64,000 nucleotides of DNA from Nocardia salmonicida NBRC 13393 (GCF_001613085.1 NZ_BDBR01000037.1:1-64000); one strand, 5' to 3'. Counted from the first letter of the stretch, positions 16,740 through 25,517 are shown. Made by a program: numbers and translations. Notes: generated by a model from the sequence alone, not told the origin.

Positions 16740-18011
16740 TCAGCAAGCCTGCGCGGCGGGCGCGGCCTGATCGGGGTCGCCGCGCTCGACCGGCTCCGGC
16801 TCGCCGACACCGATCATGCGAGCCACGAGGGCAGAACGCAGGCGCCAGATCCCATCGGAGTGCAGCGGGTCCAACCCGGTGATCTCGGCGATCTTGTTCA
16901 GCCGATAGTCGACGGTGTTGGGGTGTACGTGCAGTACATGCGCCGTGCGCAGGCGCGTGGAGCCGGTCGTGAGGTAAGCCTTCAACGTCTCCAGCAGCAC
17001 CGGATACTTGTCGAGTGGGTCCAACGTCGCGGCAAGGTGCCGCCCCGCCGCGCCCGGCCTGGACAGCTGATACTCCAGCGACAGACCCTCGAAGTGCTCG
17101 AGCCCGTCTCGGCGCAGTCGACGCATGATGTCGAGTACCGCGTGCACGCGCTCGACCGCTTCGCGAATGCCACCGATTCCCACCGACACGAAGGTGGCAC
17201 GTACCCGCGTCCGCGCCGCCGTGACGAGGTGCTCGACGAACTGTTCTGCCGCTGCGGGGTCGAACTGGTCCTGCGGAATCAGCACGGTCGCGGTGCCGGC
17301 TCCCATCTGCATCAACGCGTGGTCACCGCCATGGCGCGACACCTCGGCTCTGACTCGGCGAACTGTTCGCTGGGAGATGATCTGGCGATCCAGGTGCGGC
17401 TCCGCCTCTTCCTGGTGTGGCACGAACGCCACGGCGAAGACGACGTAGTTCTCGGCCAGCCGCACCCCGCAGGCACGGGCCATGGCCGGTGTCGCGTTCC
17501 CGGCCATCACGGCCGCGGCCAGAGCGTCGACGTCGTCGTCCACGGCCGCTCGTGTCTCCCCCGAGTACGCCTGTGAAATCGCGGTAGCCAATCGGCTGGA
17601 GAGCCCGGCGAACGCGTGCGCCACGTCGGCCACGGCCACGTGATCCCCGGCGGACCCGGCTTGTGCGACGAGATGGTCGAACACCATCTGAGTGCCGGTG
17701 TGCACTGCCTCGAGCATCGCATCGATGGGGACACCTTCTTGCGCCCATTCCATGACGCCGAAACGCACATCGTCCAACGGTTTCGAAGCATCCGCGCCGT
17801 TCAACAGCCGCGCGGTCAGCTCCAGACATGCCTTCACCATCGCTGTGACATCGCGACGCAGGGCCGCCAAGGGCACTCTCGCGGGTAGTGCGCTGTCGAC
17901 GACGAATCGGCTCATGATCTTGCCCGAAATCGTTGACACGGGGGGAAGACAGTCGACCGCGGGCCGACCTCCCACCGTCACGATCCGGGCCGACAGGACG
18001 CTGTCGGGCAT
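16740..18011 (-). CDS. PucR/CdaR family transcriptional regulator
   Basis: A 423-residue PucR-type regulator. The N-terminal two-thirds hold a helical sensor-like region and a GGDEF-like (CdaR) middle segment; the C-terminus (residues ~350-400) has the diagnostic PucR helix-turn-helix AHVLHVHPNTVDYRLNKIAEITG. The start ATG at 18011 has AGGAAA upstream; a much longer ORF continues upstream but with a non-coding composition. The stop lies next to the convergent gene ending at 16739. PucR proteins usually activate catabolic genes in response to small molecules; here it is near a nucleotidyl cyclase gene, with a second PucR on the other side. Confidence 0.85.
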   Translation of the reverse strand: MPDSVLSARIVTVGGRPAVDCLPPVSTISGKIMSRFVVDSALPARVPLAALRRDVTAMVKACLELTARLLNGADASKPLDDVRFGVMEWAQEGVPIDAMLEAVHTGTQMVFDHLVAQAGSAGDHVAVADVAHAFAGLSSRLATAISQAYSGETRAAVDDDVDALAAAVMAGNATPAMARACGVRLAENYVVFAVAFVPHQEEAEPHLDRQIISQRTVRRVRAEVSRHGGDHALMQMGAGTATVLIPQDQFDPAAAEQFVEHLVTAARTRVRATFVSVGIGGIREAVERVHAVLDIMRRLRRDGLEHFEGLSLEYQLSRPGAAGRHLAATLDPLDKYPVLLETLKAYLTTGSTRLRTAHVLHVHPNTVDYRLNKIAEITGLDPLHSDGIWRLRSALVARMIGVGEPEPVERGDPDQAAPAAQAC

Positions 18012-18480
18012 GGGCACATTTCCTACTTTCCGGTGTTTGCGCTCCATCGTGCGGTCTCGACACCCCGCGTTCCAATGGCGATTCGCACCCGAATCGAATC
18101 CGCGTTGTGCACTATGCATCACCGGTCGTCGATCACGGACACCACCTGTACACCGAGATGGTATCGAACCGACCCGATGGCCGCAGTTCGCGTCGCGTCG
18201 GACGCGACCTCCGCCACGCCTCGTAGTCGCGGGATCCACCGGCACCCGGGTTCACGCGCTGAGGGCAAAGCAGCTGCACAAGCCTTGGGTTCGACGGAAA
18301 GAAGGAGTCCGACCGGCCACGCCACGCAGGCGCCCACCTCATGCTCCGCACCGCTGGCAATCGTCGCGCACACCGTTTCGAATTCGAGTGAACGCGTGTG
18401 TACTATTTGGCCGTGACCAGCTCGGGCGCGCAGCCGCTACAGGGTTCGACCAGCTACGCTACTCCGCCGAGGTTCGCCCG
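18012..18480. other. Intergenic region, no gene recognised
   Basis: The 469 bases between the divergent PucR and cyclase genes contain open frames on both strands, but their translations are basic, low in hydrophobics and have irregular third-position GC, so none is called. The region probably holds both promoters. No strong palindrome was noticed. Confidence 0.4.
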
Positions 18481-19281
18481 ATGACTACAGTCGTGATCAC
18501 CGTGCTCGCACTCGTCGCCGCCGGTGAAGCCGCCGGCTTGATAACCCTGTCGATCCTGCTTGCCCGCAGTCGGCGAAAGCGCAGATCCCCGCGTCGGTCG
18601 ACGACCACGCAGCGATTGATGGTAGGCGGCCGCGAGGCGGTACGGACGGCCTGGCAGGCCGCGGACCTGGTGCGCGCCAAAGGCTTTCGGGCCGCCGTGC
18701 TGACCTCCATCGAAGACCTCGCCGGCTGGGCACGGGTCGAGCGCCCCGACCTGGCACGGCTGACACCGGACGGCAACGTGGTGATCATGTTCTCCGACAT
18801 CGAGCAGTCGACCGCACTCAACGAACAACTCGGCGACCGCGCCTGGGTCAAGCTGCTCGATCGCCACCACCGTCTCGTCGAGCGCTGCGTGCAGGACCAG
18901 GCCGGCCATGTGGTCAAGAACCAAGGCGACGGGTACATGATCGCCTTCGCCGCGCCGGAGCGGGCAGTCTCCTGCGGACTCGCCATCCAGGCGGCGCTGA
19001 CCAAGGACGCCGAATCATCGCGCGGCCACACCGATTTCAGAGTCCGGATCGGCATCCACATGGGTTCCTCGGTCCGCCGAGGTGACGATCTGTTCGGCCG
19101 CAACGTCGCCATGGCCGCGCGCGTCACCGCACAGGCCGAGGGCGGCGAAGTCCTCGTCAGCGAGCCGGTACTTGAAGCCATCGGCAGCACGACAGATCTC
19201 ACGATAGGGCCCCCTCGGGACGCCACCCTCAAGGGCCTGCGCGGCACTCACCGCCTCACCCCGGTAGGCGCGGCGCAGTAA
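18481..19281 (+). CDS. Membrane-anchored class III adenylate/guanylate cyclase-like protein
   Basis: A 266-residue protein. One N-terminal transmembrane helix (TTVVITVLALVAAGEAAGLITLSILLA) is followed by a basic stretch, a linker helix and a class III cyclase domain from about residue 95. The two metal aspartates are in IMFSDIEQST and NQGDGYM, and a purine-selecting lysine is likely the K in VVKNQGDG. The transition-state arginine is in VAMAARVT, but the usual preceding asparagine of the VNxAAR motif is an alanine here. It probably makes cAMP at the membrane face with reduced or atypical activity; this is inference. PucR-type regulators flank it on both sides. Confidence 0.8.
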   Translation: MTTVVITVLALVAAGEAAGLITLSILLARSRRKRRSPRRSTTTQRLMVGGREAVRTAWQAADLVRAKGFRAAVLTSIEDLAGWARVERPDLARLTPDGNVVIMFSDIEQSTALNEQLGDRAWVKLLDRHHRLVERCVQDQAGHVVKNQGDGYMIAFAAPERAVSCGLAIQAALTKDAESSRGHTDFRVRIGIHMGSSVRRGDDLFGRNVAMAARVTAQAEGGEVLVSEPVLEAIGSTTDLTIGPPRDATLKGLRGTHRLTPVGAAQ

Positions 19282-19293
19282 TCCGTACCGGGT

Positions 19294-20550
19294 TCACATC
19301 GGCTGTGGCGTGCTCTGCCGCCAGTACAGCGCATCCAGCGCGACCGCGACGTGCACGCTGTTGTCCGCCAAGGGACGAGGCAGTAACTCGTCCGCGCGGG
19401 CGAGCCTGCGCAGAATCGTGTTCCGGTGGGTGAACAGGCGGGCCGCGGCGCGGGTGGCGTTGCATTGCTCGTTGATGTAGACGAGTACCGATTCGCGTAG
19501 TTCGCTGTCGGCATGTTCCAGCTCGCCGAGGGTGTACTTGATGAAACGGTCCGCCTGAGCGCCGTTTTCGGTGATCAGCGAGGTCAGTTGCACTTCGCCG
19601 AAGGTGACCAGACGGCGCGTGCTGTGTGGGCGGGCGAGGATTCGGTGCGCGGCCTGGGCGTCGAGGTGACTCGTCCGGAAACCCGCGACGTTTCGACCGG
19701 TCGAGCCGATGGCGATACGCACGCCGGGGATATGGTCCATCGCATCGGTCAGGATCGCGATATCGGGAGGAGTGGGGCCCGGCACCCACACCCACAGGGT
19801 GGCCGCGCTCGCGAGCAAACTCAGTGCCGTCGCCGCACCGGCGGCCTGCGCGAGCGCCCTGGTCACCCGATGCGGTTCCTCCAGTTCGGCGCCGGGAATG
19901 CCACTCCAGGCGATGGCGGCGGTATGGGTCGTATCGAGCCGGTATCCGAGCCTGATCGAAGCACGCTCGACATTGATCGGTTCGCCTTCGAGAATGAGCG
20001 AGATCGTCTCCCGCCGTTCGGCATACGAGCCGCGGGCCAGCTCGTCCCGCTCATCGCCGATGACCTCGGTGATCGCCTCGATGGTGCCGTCGACGAAGCC
20101 GGCGATCGACGCGGCGGAAACCTCGAAGACCTCCTGTAGCTCGAACGGGTCGGTCGTCAGGATGAAGATGATGGACATCCACCGTCGCCAGGCGACGTCT
20201 TGACCGACGCGATAGGCCTGTAGAGCGGCCTCGTTCAACCCACGGCGGACCAGGTCGCGCACGATGGCGATCTGGTCGGCGCCGAGGTTGATCGGCACCG
20301 GCATCCCCGGATCGGCCACGTTGGCCGATGCCCAGTGCAGCAGGTTTGCACGGTTGACGCGCCGGACCGCCTCGGCCAGCAACGGATCCCCGGCGATGGC
20401 GCGAAGGCTGGTCTTGAGCAGCGTGGCGTCATAGAGCTCGTCGACCCACTCCTCCGGCGCGTTCAGTGCGATCTCGGCACCTTGGCGGATCACTTCCCGC
20501 GCGCGGTCGGACAGGCGTCGATCGAACAGACCATCACCAGAATGCACCAC
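19294..20550 (-). CDS. PucR-like helix-turn-helix regulator
   Basis: A protein of about 418 residues. The C-terminus contains a PucR-type helix-turn-helix (YINEQCNATRAAARLFTHRNTILRRLARADELL). The centre (residues ~190-330) resembles a degenerate GGDEF/CdaR segment, and the N-terminus is helical with repeated tryptophans and arginines as in the RsbT co-antagonist-like domain. The start is uncertain: a double GTG at 20550/20547 precedes the conserved part, without a clear ribosome binding site; an ORF extension upstream is possible. It is convergent with the cyclase gene, 12 bases apart. Confidence 0.75.
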   Translation of the reverse strand: MVHSGDGLFDRRLSDRAREVIRQGAEIALNAPEEWVDELYDATLLKTSLRAIAGDPLLAEAVRRVNRANLLHWASANVADPGMPVPINLGADQIAIVRDLVRRGLNEAALQAYRVGQDVAWRRWMSIIFILTTDPFELQEVFEVSAASIAGFVDGTIEAITEVIGDERDELARGSYAERRETISLILEGEPINVERASIRLGYRLDTTHTAAIAWSGIPGAELEEPHRVTRALAQAAGAATALSLLASAATLWVWVPGPTPPDIAILTDAMDHIPGVRIAIGSTGRNVAGFRTSHLDAQAAHRILARPHSTRRLVTFGEVQLTSLITENGAQADRFIKYTLGELEHADSELRESVLVYINEQCNATRAAARLFTHRNTILRRLARADELLPRPLADNSVHVAVALDALYWRQSTPQPM

Positions 20551-20619
20551 GCCATTATGCAACCCACGGTCTGAATTCCTGTGAGCCGAATTGCGGCACC
20601 GACGAGCCACCCGACGCCG

Positions 20620-20874
20620 CTACGTCGCCGACGGCCTGGCTGCCGCATTCGAGGTGTCCGACGACGCCCTCGGCCCCATGCTCAGCAAAGATCCGTTCCA
20701 GTTTCGGCGGAAAACGCGCGCGGGTCGGGTCCACGACAGTGGGCAACCGGTGCCCACATCCCGGCGGCATGCGCGGACCGCACCCCTGTGGGGCTTGGTA
20801 TGTACCTGGTCCTTCGCGTGGTCGAGTTCGTCGAAGAGATTCGCTCGGTCCTGGGTACTCGCTGAAACGGTCAT
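20620..20874 (-). pseudogene. Small ORF, probably a frameshifted remnant
   Basis: The ATG at 20874 has an excellent GGAGG site and opens an 84-residue frame that begins like a real protein (MTVSASTQDRANLFDELDHA) and then turns into arginine/serine-rich sequence. From about 20770 another minus frame looks more protein-like (KLERIFAEHGAEGVVGHLECGSQAVGD) and runs to 20555, which suggests a lost base. The plus strand also has a short stretch of good codon bias here, so the reading is uncertain. It lies 47 bases downstream of the FUSC gene and could have been its operon partner. Confidence 0.35.
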
Positions 20875-20921
20875 CGTGGTAATCCTCCGCCCGGTCGTGG
20901 AATGAATCACGCACTCGAGGC

Positions 20922-22361
20922 TTACGTAAAAGATGTCGGCAGGTGCTGCCGATCCGTGCGACTGATGGTCACGGCCGCGACGACGACACCCGCCGTGACG
21001 CCGATCAGTGTGTCCACGATCCGGCTGACGCCGATCTCGGGCGAGAGGTGTGCCCCGAGGCCGACCATGAGCAACGCCATCGGTGTCACCGAGAGCGAGG
21101 TGAGTGCGTAGTTCCGGGTGGCCATCAGTTCGGCGGTCACCTGCAGAACCACGATCATGACCACCGTCTGCCAGTACCCGAGACCGGCCGCGATCAGCAG
21201 CGCCCCGATGATCGCGCCTCCGACGTTGCCGAGCAGACGCTGGATCGCCCGTTGCACGGTCAGCGCGTACGAGACGCCCTGCATGGCGGCCATCGCACCC
21301 ATCGATGCCCACAGCGGATGGTCGAGACCGGCCGCCGCGGCGAACCACCCCGCGCCGGCCGAGGCGAAGGCGATGCGCGCCGCGTTGCCGAGAACCATGC
21401 GCGAGCGTAGTCCGGACAGACCCGTTGCCACGAAGCCCTCCGGCCGCGGCAGCGCGGACACCTCGACCGTCGCGCCGTTGCCGAAGATCGCGCTGCGACG
21501 CTTGATCTTGCGCAGTTCGGCCTCGTGACGAGCCACCTCGAACAGCCGTGCCGGGTCCCCCGCCGCCCACTCGTCGACCGCGGTTTCCACCTCGTCGAGC
21601 AGCGCGATCAGATCACGGTGGTGCTCCGAGTCATTTCCGCGAACGCCGCTGAGCGCCAACTTCTCCCGAGCCTGGGCGATCGCGAAGCGGGCGGGTTCGA
21701 CAGACCCGTCGCGATCGAGTGCGGCCGCGGCCGAGAGCGCCCGCGCCACGGCCAGTCGCGCCGGGCCGAGCGGCAGCACCAGCAGCGGCGCCGCTTGCGC
21801 GAGCAGTCCCACCGCGGCACCGATCGCCGCGGCCAGGCACACCCGGGCGAGATCGCCGATCGCGGTCACATAACCCACGGCCGCGGTGGCCGCGAACACG
21901 AGAATCACCGGGCCGGGGCCGGTGATCCGGAAGGCCGACACCGATATCGCCGCGACGGCGGCACCGACCGACATCAGCGCGACCTCAGCCCAGATCGGCA
22001 CGTGCGCGAGCGCGAGCAACCCTCCGCCCGCGACGAAAGCGACAAGCAGCCCGCCGACGAGACTCACCTTGGCCACGACCCGAACCATCGGCTCGTGCCG
22101 AGCGAAGGCCGACGCCAGCGCGCCGAGTACCGCGAAGCCGGCGTACTGGCGCAGATCGAGGAGACCACAGCCGACGAACACCAGCGCGGCGGCGGCGCCG
22201 ACGCGCATCGAGACCGCCACGGTCGCGTCGGCAGCCCGCACCTCGAGTGCCCGCCGCCACGTGGAGACGGCGACCGAGTGCGCCAGCGCGCCACCGGAGT
22301 GCCGCAGCCGGGTAGACGTGGCCGCGGTCGAGGTCTGCAGGTCGGGGGTCGCGGTAGGCAC
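20922..22361 (-). CDS. FUSC family membrane transporter
   Basis: A 479-residue membrane protein with two sets of transmembrane helices separated by a cytoplasmic region of about 130 residues (ALDRDGSVEPARFAIAQA to RMVLGNAARIAF). Each set has four to six hydrophobic segments. The second half holds the FUSC signature (HPLWASMGAMAAMQGVSYALTVQRAIQRLLGNVGGAIIGALL). The fusaric acid resistance/aromatic acid exporter family effluxes aromatic acids or xenobiotics. It is divergent from a MarR gene with only 74 bases between starts, containing a palindromic operator, so control by that MarR is likely. Confidence 0.85.
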   Translation of the reverse strand: MPTATPDLQTSTAATSTRLRHSGGALAHSVAVSTWRRALEVRAADATVAVSMRVGAAAALVFVGCGLLDLRQYAGFAVLGALASAFARHEPMVRVVAKVSLVGGLLVAFVAGGGLLALAHVPIWAEVALMSVGAAVAAISVSAFRITGPGPVILVFAATAAVGYVTAIGDLARVCLAAAIGAAVGLLAQAAPLLVLPLGPARLAVARALSAAAALDRDGSVEPARFAIAQAREKLALSGVRGNDSEHHRDLIALLDEVETAVDEWAAGDPARLFEVARHEAELRKIKRRSAIFGNGATVEVSALPRPEGFVATGLSGLRSRMVLGNAARIAFASAGAGWFAAAAGLDHPLWASMGAMAAMQGVSYALTVQRAIQRLLGNVGGAIIGALLIAAGLGYWQTVVMIVVLQVTAELMATRNYALTSLSVTPMALLMVGLGAHLSPEIGVSRIVDTLIGVTAGVVVAAVTISRTDRQHLPTSFT

Positions 22362-22375
22362 GGCTCCATCCTAAA

Positions 22376-22397
22376 TGTATTTTACTTGTAAAACATA
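22376..22397. promoter_or_regulatory. MarR operator candidate between FUSC and marR
   Basis: The perfect inverted repeat TTTTACTTGTAAAA (22380-22393) sits in an AT-rich stretch centred between the divergent starts at 22361 and 22436, with partial pairing of further bases outward. The position and the even spacing are typical of a MarR-family operator controlling both genes. Confidence 0.6.
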
Positions 22398-22435
22398 TCT
22401 AAAATAATGTGAACCCGGTCGCCTAGGATGAGCGC

Positions 22436-22954
22436 ATGGGCGACACCTCCCCCGACTTCGTCGACGGCGTCCGAGCCGAATGGGCCCGGACCTACCCCGA
22501 GATGGACACCTCGACGATCGAGGTGCTCGGGCGCATCAACCGGATCAGCTCGCTGGCGCTGCACCAGCTCGATCGGGCGCTCGCACCGAGGGGCGTCACC
22601 CGCGGCGACTTCGAGATTCTGTGCGTCCTCGCCCGCGCCGAGCGCCCACTACGCGCCAGTGAAGTGACCTCGCGGACCATGACCAGCGGCGCCGCGACTA
22701 CCAAGCACGCTGACCGGCTGGCGAAAATCGGACTGCTCGAACGTCTACCGTTCGAGCGGGACGGCCGGGTGGTGCTGCTCCAGCTGACCGCGGCCGGACG
22801 CGAACTCGTCGATGCCGAACTGCCCAGCCGCGTCGAACGGGACCGTCGACTGCTGGAGGGCCTCGACGAGCAGGAGCAACAGACCCTCGTGGCACTGCTG
22901 CGTCAGGTGTCACGCAACACCGACGCGGCCTCCTGGCCCACCGCCGAATACTGA
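22436..22954 (+). CDS. MarR family transcriptional regulator
   Basis: A 172-residue MarR protein. The winged helix covers residues ~45-125: LALHQLDRALAPRGVTRGDFEILCVL, RASEVTSRTMTSGAATTKHADRLAKIGLLERLPFERDGRVVLLQLTAAGRELV. The beta-wing RDGRVV is intact. Long terminal helices form the dimer. Preceded by AGGATG-type sequence and divergent from the FUSC transporter. The likely role is to repress the transporter and itself until an aromatic ligand binds. Confidence 0.85.
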   Translation: MGDTSPDFVDGVRAEWARTYPEMDTSTIEVLGRINRISSLALHQLDRALAPRGVTRGDFEILCVLARAERPLRASEVTSRTMTSGAATTKHADRLAKIGLLERLPFERDGRVVLLQLTAAGRELVDAELPSRVERDRRLLEGLDEQEQQTLVALLRQVSRNTDAASWPTAEY

Positions 22955-23019
22955 GACCTCACCCCAGCGGTCGTCGGCTGACCGCGAGCGCTGCCTCTTC
23001 ACCGATCCGAAGGACGACC

Positions 23020-23811
23020 ATGCCCAGCAACACCCCACTACTACTCCTGCACGGCGTCACGATGTCCGAACGCGCCTGGACCGAGGTGGTTCCGCTACTG
23101 GCCCCACATCACGAGATCATCAGCCCCACCGCGCTCGGCCATCGCGGCGGGGCGCCCGCGGTGCTGCGCCCGGCGCGATGCGCCCATCTGGTGGACAACG
23201 TCGAACGCGACCTGGATGCCAGGGGCCTCGACCAAGTCCACATCGCCGGCAACTCCCTGGGCGGCTGGATGGCCATCGAACTGGCGCGCCGCGGCCGTGC
23301 TGTCACCGTCTGCGCCTTGTCCCCCGCCGGGTTCTGGGACTCGGGCAGTACGACTCATTCCGATTCGACCGCCAAGATCGCGAACGGACTGACCCTCGCG
23401 AAGCTGGCACGACCCCTGGCGCCCCTGGGGCTGCGTTCATCCCTGGTCCGACGGATAGTACTGCGCGACATCGCAATTCGGGGCGACCGTGCCACCCCCG
23501 CAGCCGCCCTCGACATCGCTCGCGATCTGCTCGAGTGCACAGTGACCGCGGACCTGTTGAGCACCGACGAGCAAATCGCGCCGCTCGACCCACTCCCCTG
23601 CCCGATCACGCTCGCCTGGTCCGAACACGATCGGATTCTGCCTGCCGCGATCTACGGGCCCGTCGCCCGGCAACGCCTACCGGGCGCGCACTACCGGAGC
23701 CTGCCAGGCGTCGGTCACGTCCCGATGGTCGATGACCCACACCTGGTCGCCACGACGATCCTGGAGACCACCGGCGCGATCACCGGTCGTGGTGTCGATA
23801 CAGTGAAATGA
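23020..23811 (+). CDS. Alpha/beta hydrolase
   Basis: A 263-residue alpha/beta hydrolase. It begins with LLLLHGVTMSERAW (oxyanion loop), has the nucleophile elbow GNSLGG near residue 88, the acid in WSEHDRIL near residue 208 and the histidine in GVGHVPMVDDP near 236. The spacing fits esterases, haloalkane-dehalogenase-like hydrolases or meta-cleavage-product hydrolases. It follows the MarR gene by 65 bases on the same strand and may share its regulation. Substrate unknown. Confidence 0.8.
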   Translation: MPSNTPLLLLHGVTMSERAWTEVVPLLAPHHEIISPTALGHRGGAPAVLRPARCAHLVDNVERDLDARGLDQVHIAGNSLGGWMAIELARRGRAVTVCALSPAGFWDSGSTTHSDSTAKIANGLTLAKLARPLAPLGLRSSLVRRIVLRDIAIRGDRATPAAALDIARDLLECTVTADLLSTDEQIAPLDPLPCPITLAWSEHDRILPAAIYGPVARQRLPGAHYRSLPGVGHVPMVDDPHLVATTILETTGAITGRGVDTVK

Positions 23812-23894
23812 GGTGGTCGCGGCTGCCCGACTATTCAGCGACTCGGTGTGCGGTGTGAGTTGGGGTGAGAGTCGTGCACACGCCGATGTCCAGG

Positions 23895-24412
23895 TCATTG
23901 CCCGATCTCTGGACACTTCCATCTGTCGTAATTTGCGTAGTCGGCGTTTGCGAGTCCTTGGTATCGGGTGGAGGTGATTCGCGAAGAGTCGTCGAATCCG
24001 ACAATGAGGCTGTAGCCGTTCTCTGGTGACCATTTGACCGGCACGAGGACGACGCGATCCGCGCGTCTCCAGCGTTCGGAAACACTCGTACCGATAATGG
24101 AACCTCTGCCCCTCGACGAATGGAAGCCTTGTCTCCCTTAGGAATTCGGGAGGTGCGTAGAGGCGTTCGGTGGTATCGAGGACAACTATGGTCTCGCGAC
24201 GCCACAGCCCGGCTGCGGTGCCCTAACAACGCCAAGATCACCGCGGCGCCGGCGACTACCTGGCTGGCACGTCGCACGGACGTCGAGAGGCTGGGGGCGG
24301 ACAGGGATCGCACCTGTGTCGCAGCCCAGCCGCCGACGATCAGAACTCCCAGGATGCCCCGAGCGGTCAGCGCGAGCAGGGCCACGATGCACAGTCTGCG
24401 CGATCTCGGCAC
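23895..24412 (-). pseudogene. Membrane protein gene broken by two frameshifts
   Basis: No single frame reads through, but three frames in succession look strongly coding. From the GTG at 24412 the protein has two hydrophobic segments (IVALLALTARGILGVLIVGG and VVAGAAVILALLG). Near 24221-24230 the sense passes to another frame (GTAAGLWRRETIVVLDTTERLYAPPE, RLPFVEGQRFHYRYECF). Near 24060-24075 it passes to a third (RVVLVPVKWSPENGYSLIVG, DDSSRITSTRYQGLANADY, KCPEIGQ) ending at a TGA at 23895. The restored product would be about 170 residues, a two-helix membrane protein with an external domain. Either a decayed gene or two sequencing errors. The family is not recognised. Confidence 0.6.
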
Positions 24413-24590
24413 CGATTACGTCGACACCTTGCGCGAGACGGTGATCGACCAGTTCGAGCGCTGCCCGATCGTGAACACATCCCACTGCTCCAAGACCGGG
24501 GCGCTTCGCACGGAATACACCGGAACGACCCTGCGAGACAACCTCGGCCTTCCCGATCTGCGGTCGGCCACCGTTTCCGTCGACGCCTGA
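24387..24590 (+). CDS. Hypothetical small protein
   Basis: A 67-residue frame (MHSLRDLGTDYVDTL to SATVSVDA) with the strong third-position GC bias typical of coding DNA here. It is followed at once by a perfect 12-bp hairpin, which supports expression on this strand. The frame stays open further upstream but with poor composition. Its start overlaps the start of the broken minus-strand gene by about 25 bases, so one of the two starts may be wrong. No family is recognised; it may be a fragment of a larger gene. Confidence 0.4.
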   Translation: MHSLRDLGTDYVDTLRETVIDQFERCPIVNTSHCSKTGALRTEYTGTTLRDNLGLPDLRSATVSVDA

Positions 24591-24598
24591 GTGATGTT

Positions 24599-24635
24599 GC
24601 TGCTGTGGGCATCTCGTGTGAGCGCCCACAGCAGC
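24599..24635. terminator. Perfect 12-bp stem hairpin
   Basis: GCTGCTGTGGGC (24599-24610) pairs completely with GCCCACAGCAGC (24624-24635) around a 13-base loop, 8 bases after the stop of the small plus-strand gene. No T tract follows. Confidence 0.6.
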
Positions 24636-24746
24636 GGCTCACGTCGTACCGTAAGCGACGTGCAGGTCCCGGACCGCGTCGGCTCGTCGCCGTGACCGAT
24701 GGTAGGACCGACATGTCCACCTGACGTAATCCGACGGGACTCACCT

Positions 24747-25457
24747 ATGACCTCCACCGGCAGCAAGCCCACCGATTCCGGCCCGGCAATCGTCACCACG
24801 CTCGATGCCTGGCTGAGCGCGGGCGACCGACTGCACGTCGACAACGAGCAGACCCGCTGGGCGGGTGACGACGAGGCCGCGCTCGCGGTCGCCGACCTGG
24901 TGCCGACAACCACACCCATTGTCGTGCTCACCCCGCGCGGGGTCTCCCCCACCAGCGACACCGTTCCCCGGTCCGCCGTCGGTGACATCCGCTGGGCTCG
25001 CCGCGGTCCGGCGGGTCGCCATACGGAGTTGCTGTACCGGCCCGCGACCGCCGCGACGCTGGACCTGCTTCCGCATCCCGAAGGTGGCTGGTTCCGCGAA
25101 ACCTGGCGCAGCACACACACCTTCGTGCCCGCGGGCTATCCGGGCCCGCGCGTCGCCGCGACCGGCATCCTGTTCCTGCTGCCCCCGGACGAACAGTCGA
25201 TCTGGCACGCGGTGCGCTCCGACGAGCTCTGGCTGTGGCACCGGGGCGGGCCGCTGGAGCTGTCCCTCGGCGGCGACGGTGACACACCGGGCACACCCGA
25301 GCGGGTGATCCTCGGCCCGGACATCGAACAGCGGCACCGCGTCCAGCAGCTCGTGCCCGCGGGCCACTGGCAGGCCGCACGACCCTGCGCGGACGCGGAA
25401 GTACTGGTCAGTTGCGTGGTCGCGCCCGGGTTCGACTTCGACGATTTCCGTAGCTGA
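24747..25457 (+). CDS. Cupin_5 (DUF985) family protein with N-terminal extension
   Basis: A 236-residue protein. Residues ~100-236 are a Cupin_5/DUF985 domain: the diagnostic LPHPEGGWFRETWRS, then LFLLPPDEQSIWHAVRSDELWLWHRGGPLEL and QLVPAGHWQAA, with a C-terminal CVVAPGFDFDDF. This barrel family is widespread and mostly uncharacterised. The first ~95 residues (TLDAWLSAGDRLHVDNEQTRW and PTTTPIVVLTPRGVSP) are not part of the usual domain and look like a small separate module. The ATG at 24747 was chosen for the natural polar start; an upstream extension adds nothing recognisable. Function unknown. Confidence 0.8.
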   Translation: MTSTGSKPTDSGPAIVTTLDAWLSAGDRLHVDNEQTRWAGDDEAALAVADLVPTTTPIVVLTPRGVSPTSDTVPRSAVGDIRWARRGPAGRHTELLYRPATAATLDLLPHPEGGWFRETWRSTHTFVPAGYPGPRVAATGILFLLPPDEQSIWHAVRSDELWLWHRGGPLELSLGGDGDTPGTPERVILGPDIEQRHRVQQLVPAGHWQAARPCADAEVLVSCVVAPGFDFDDFRS

Positions 25458-25517
25458 GATGCGCGGATCTTCGGGCCCGTCCCGGTGCCCGGGCGGACCC
25501 CGCACGCATCGGGCACG

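Noticed and set aside
21525..22391. A 288-codon plus-strand frame within the FUSC gene
   Set aside because: Arginine and glutamate-rich shadow on the opposite strand of a clear transporter.
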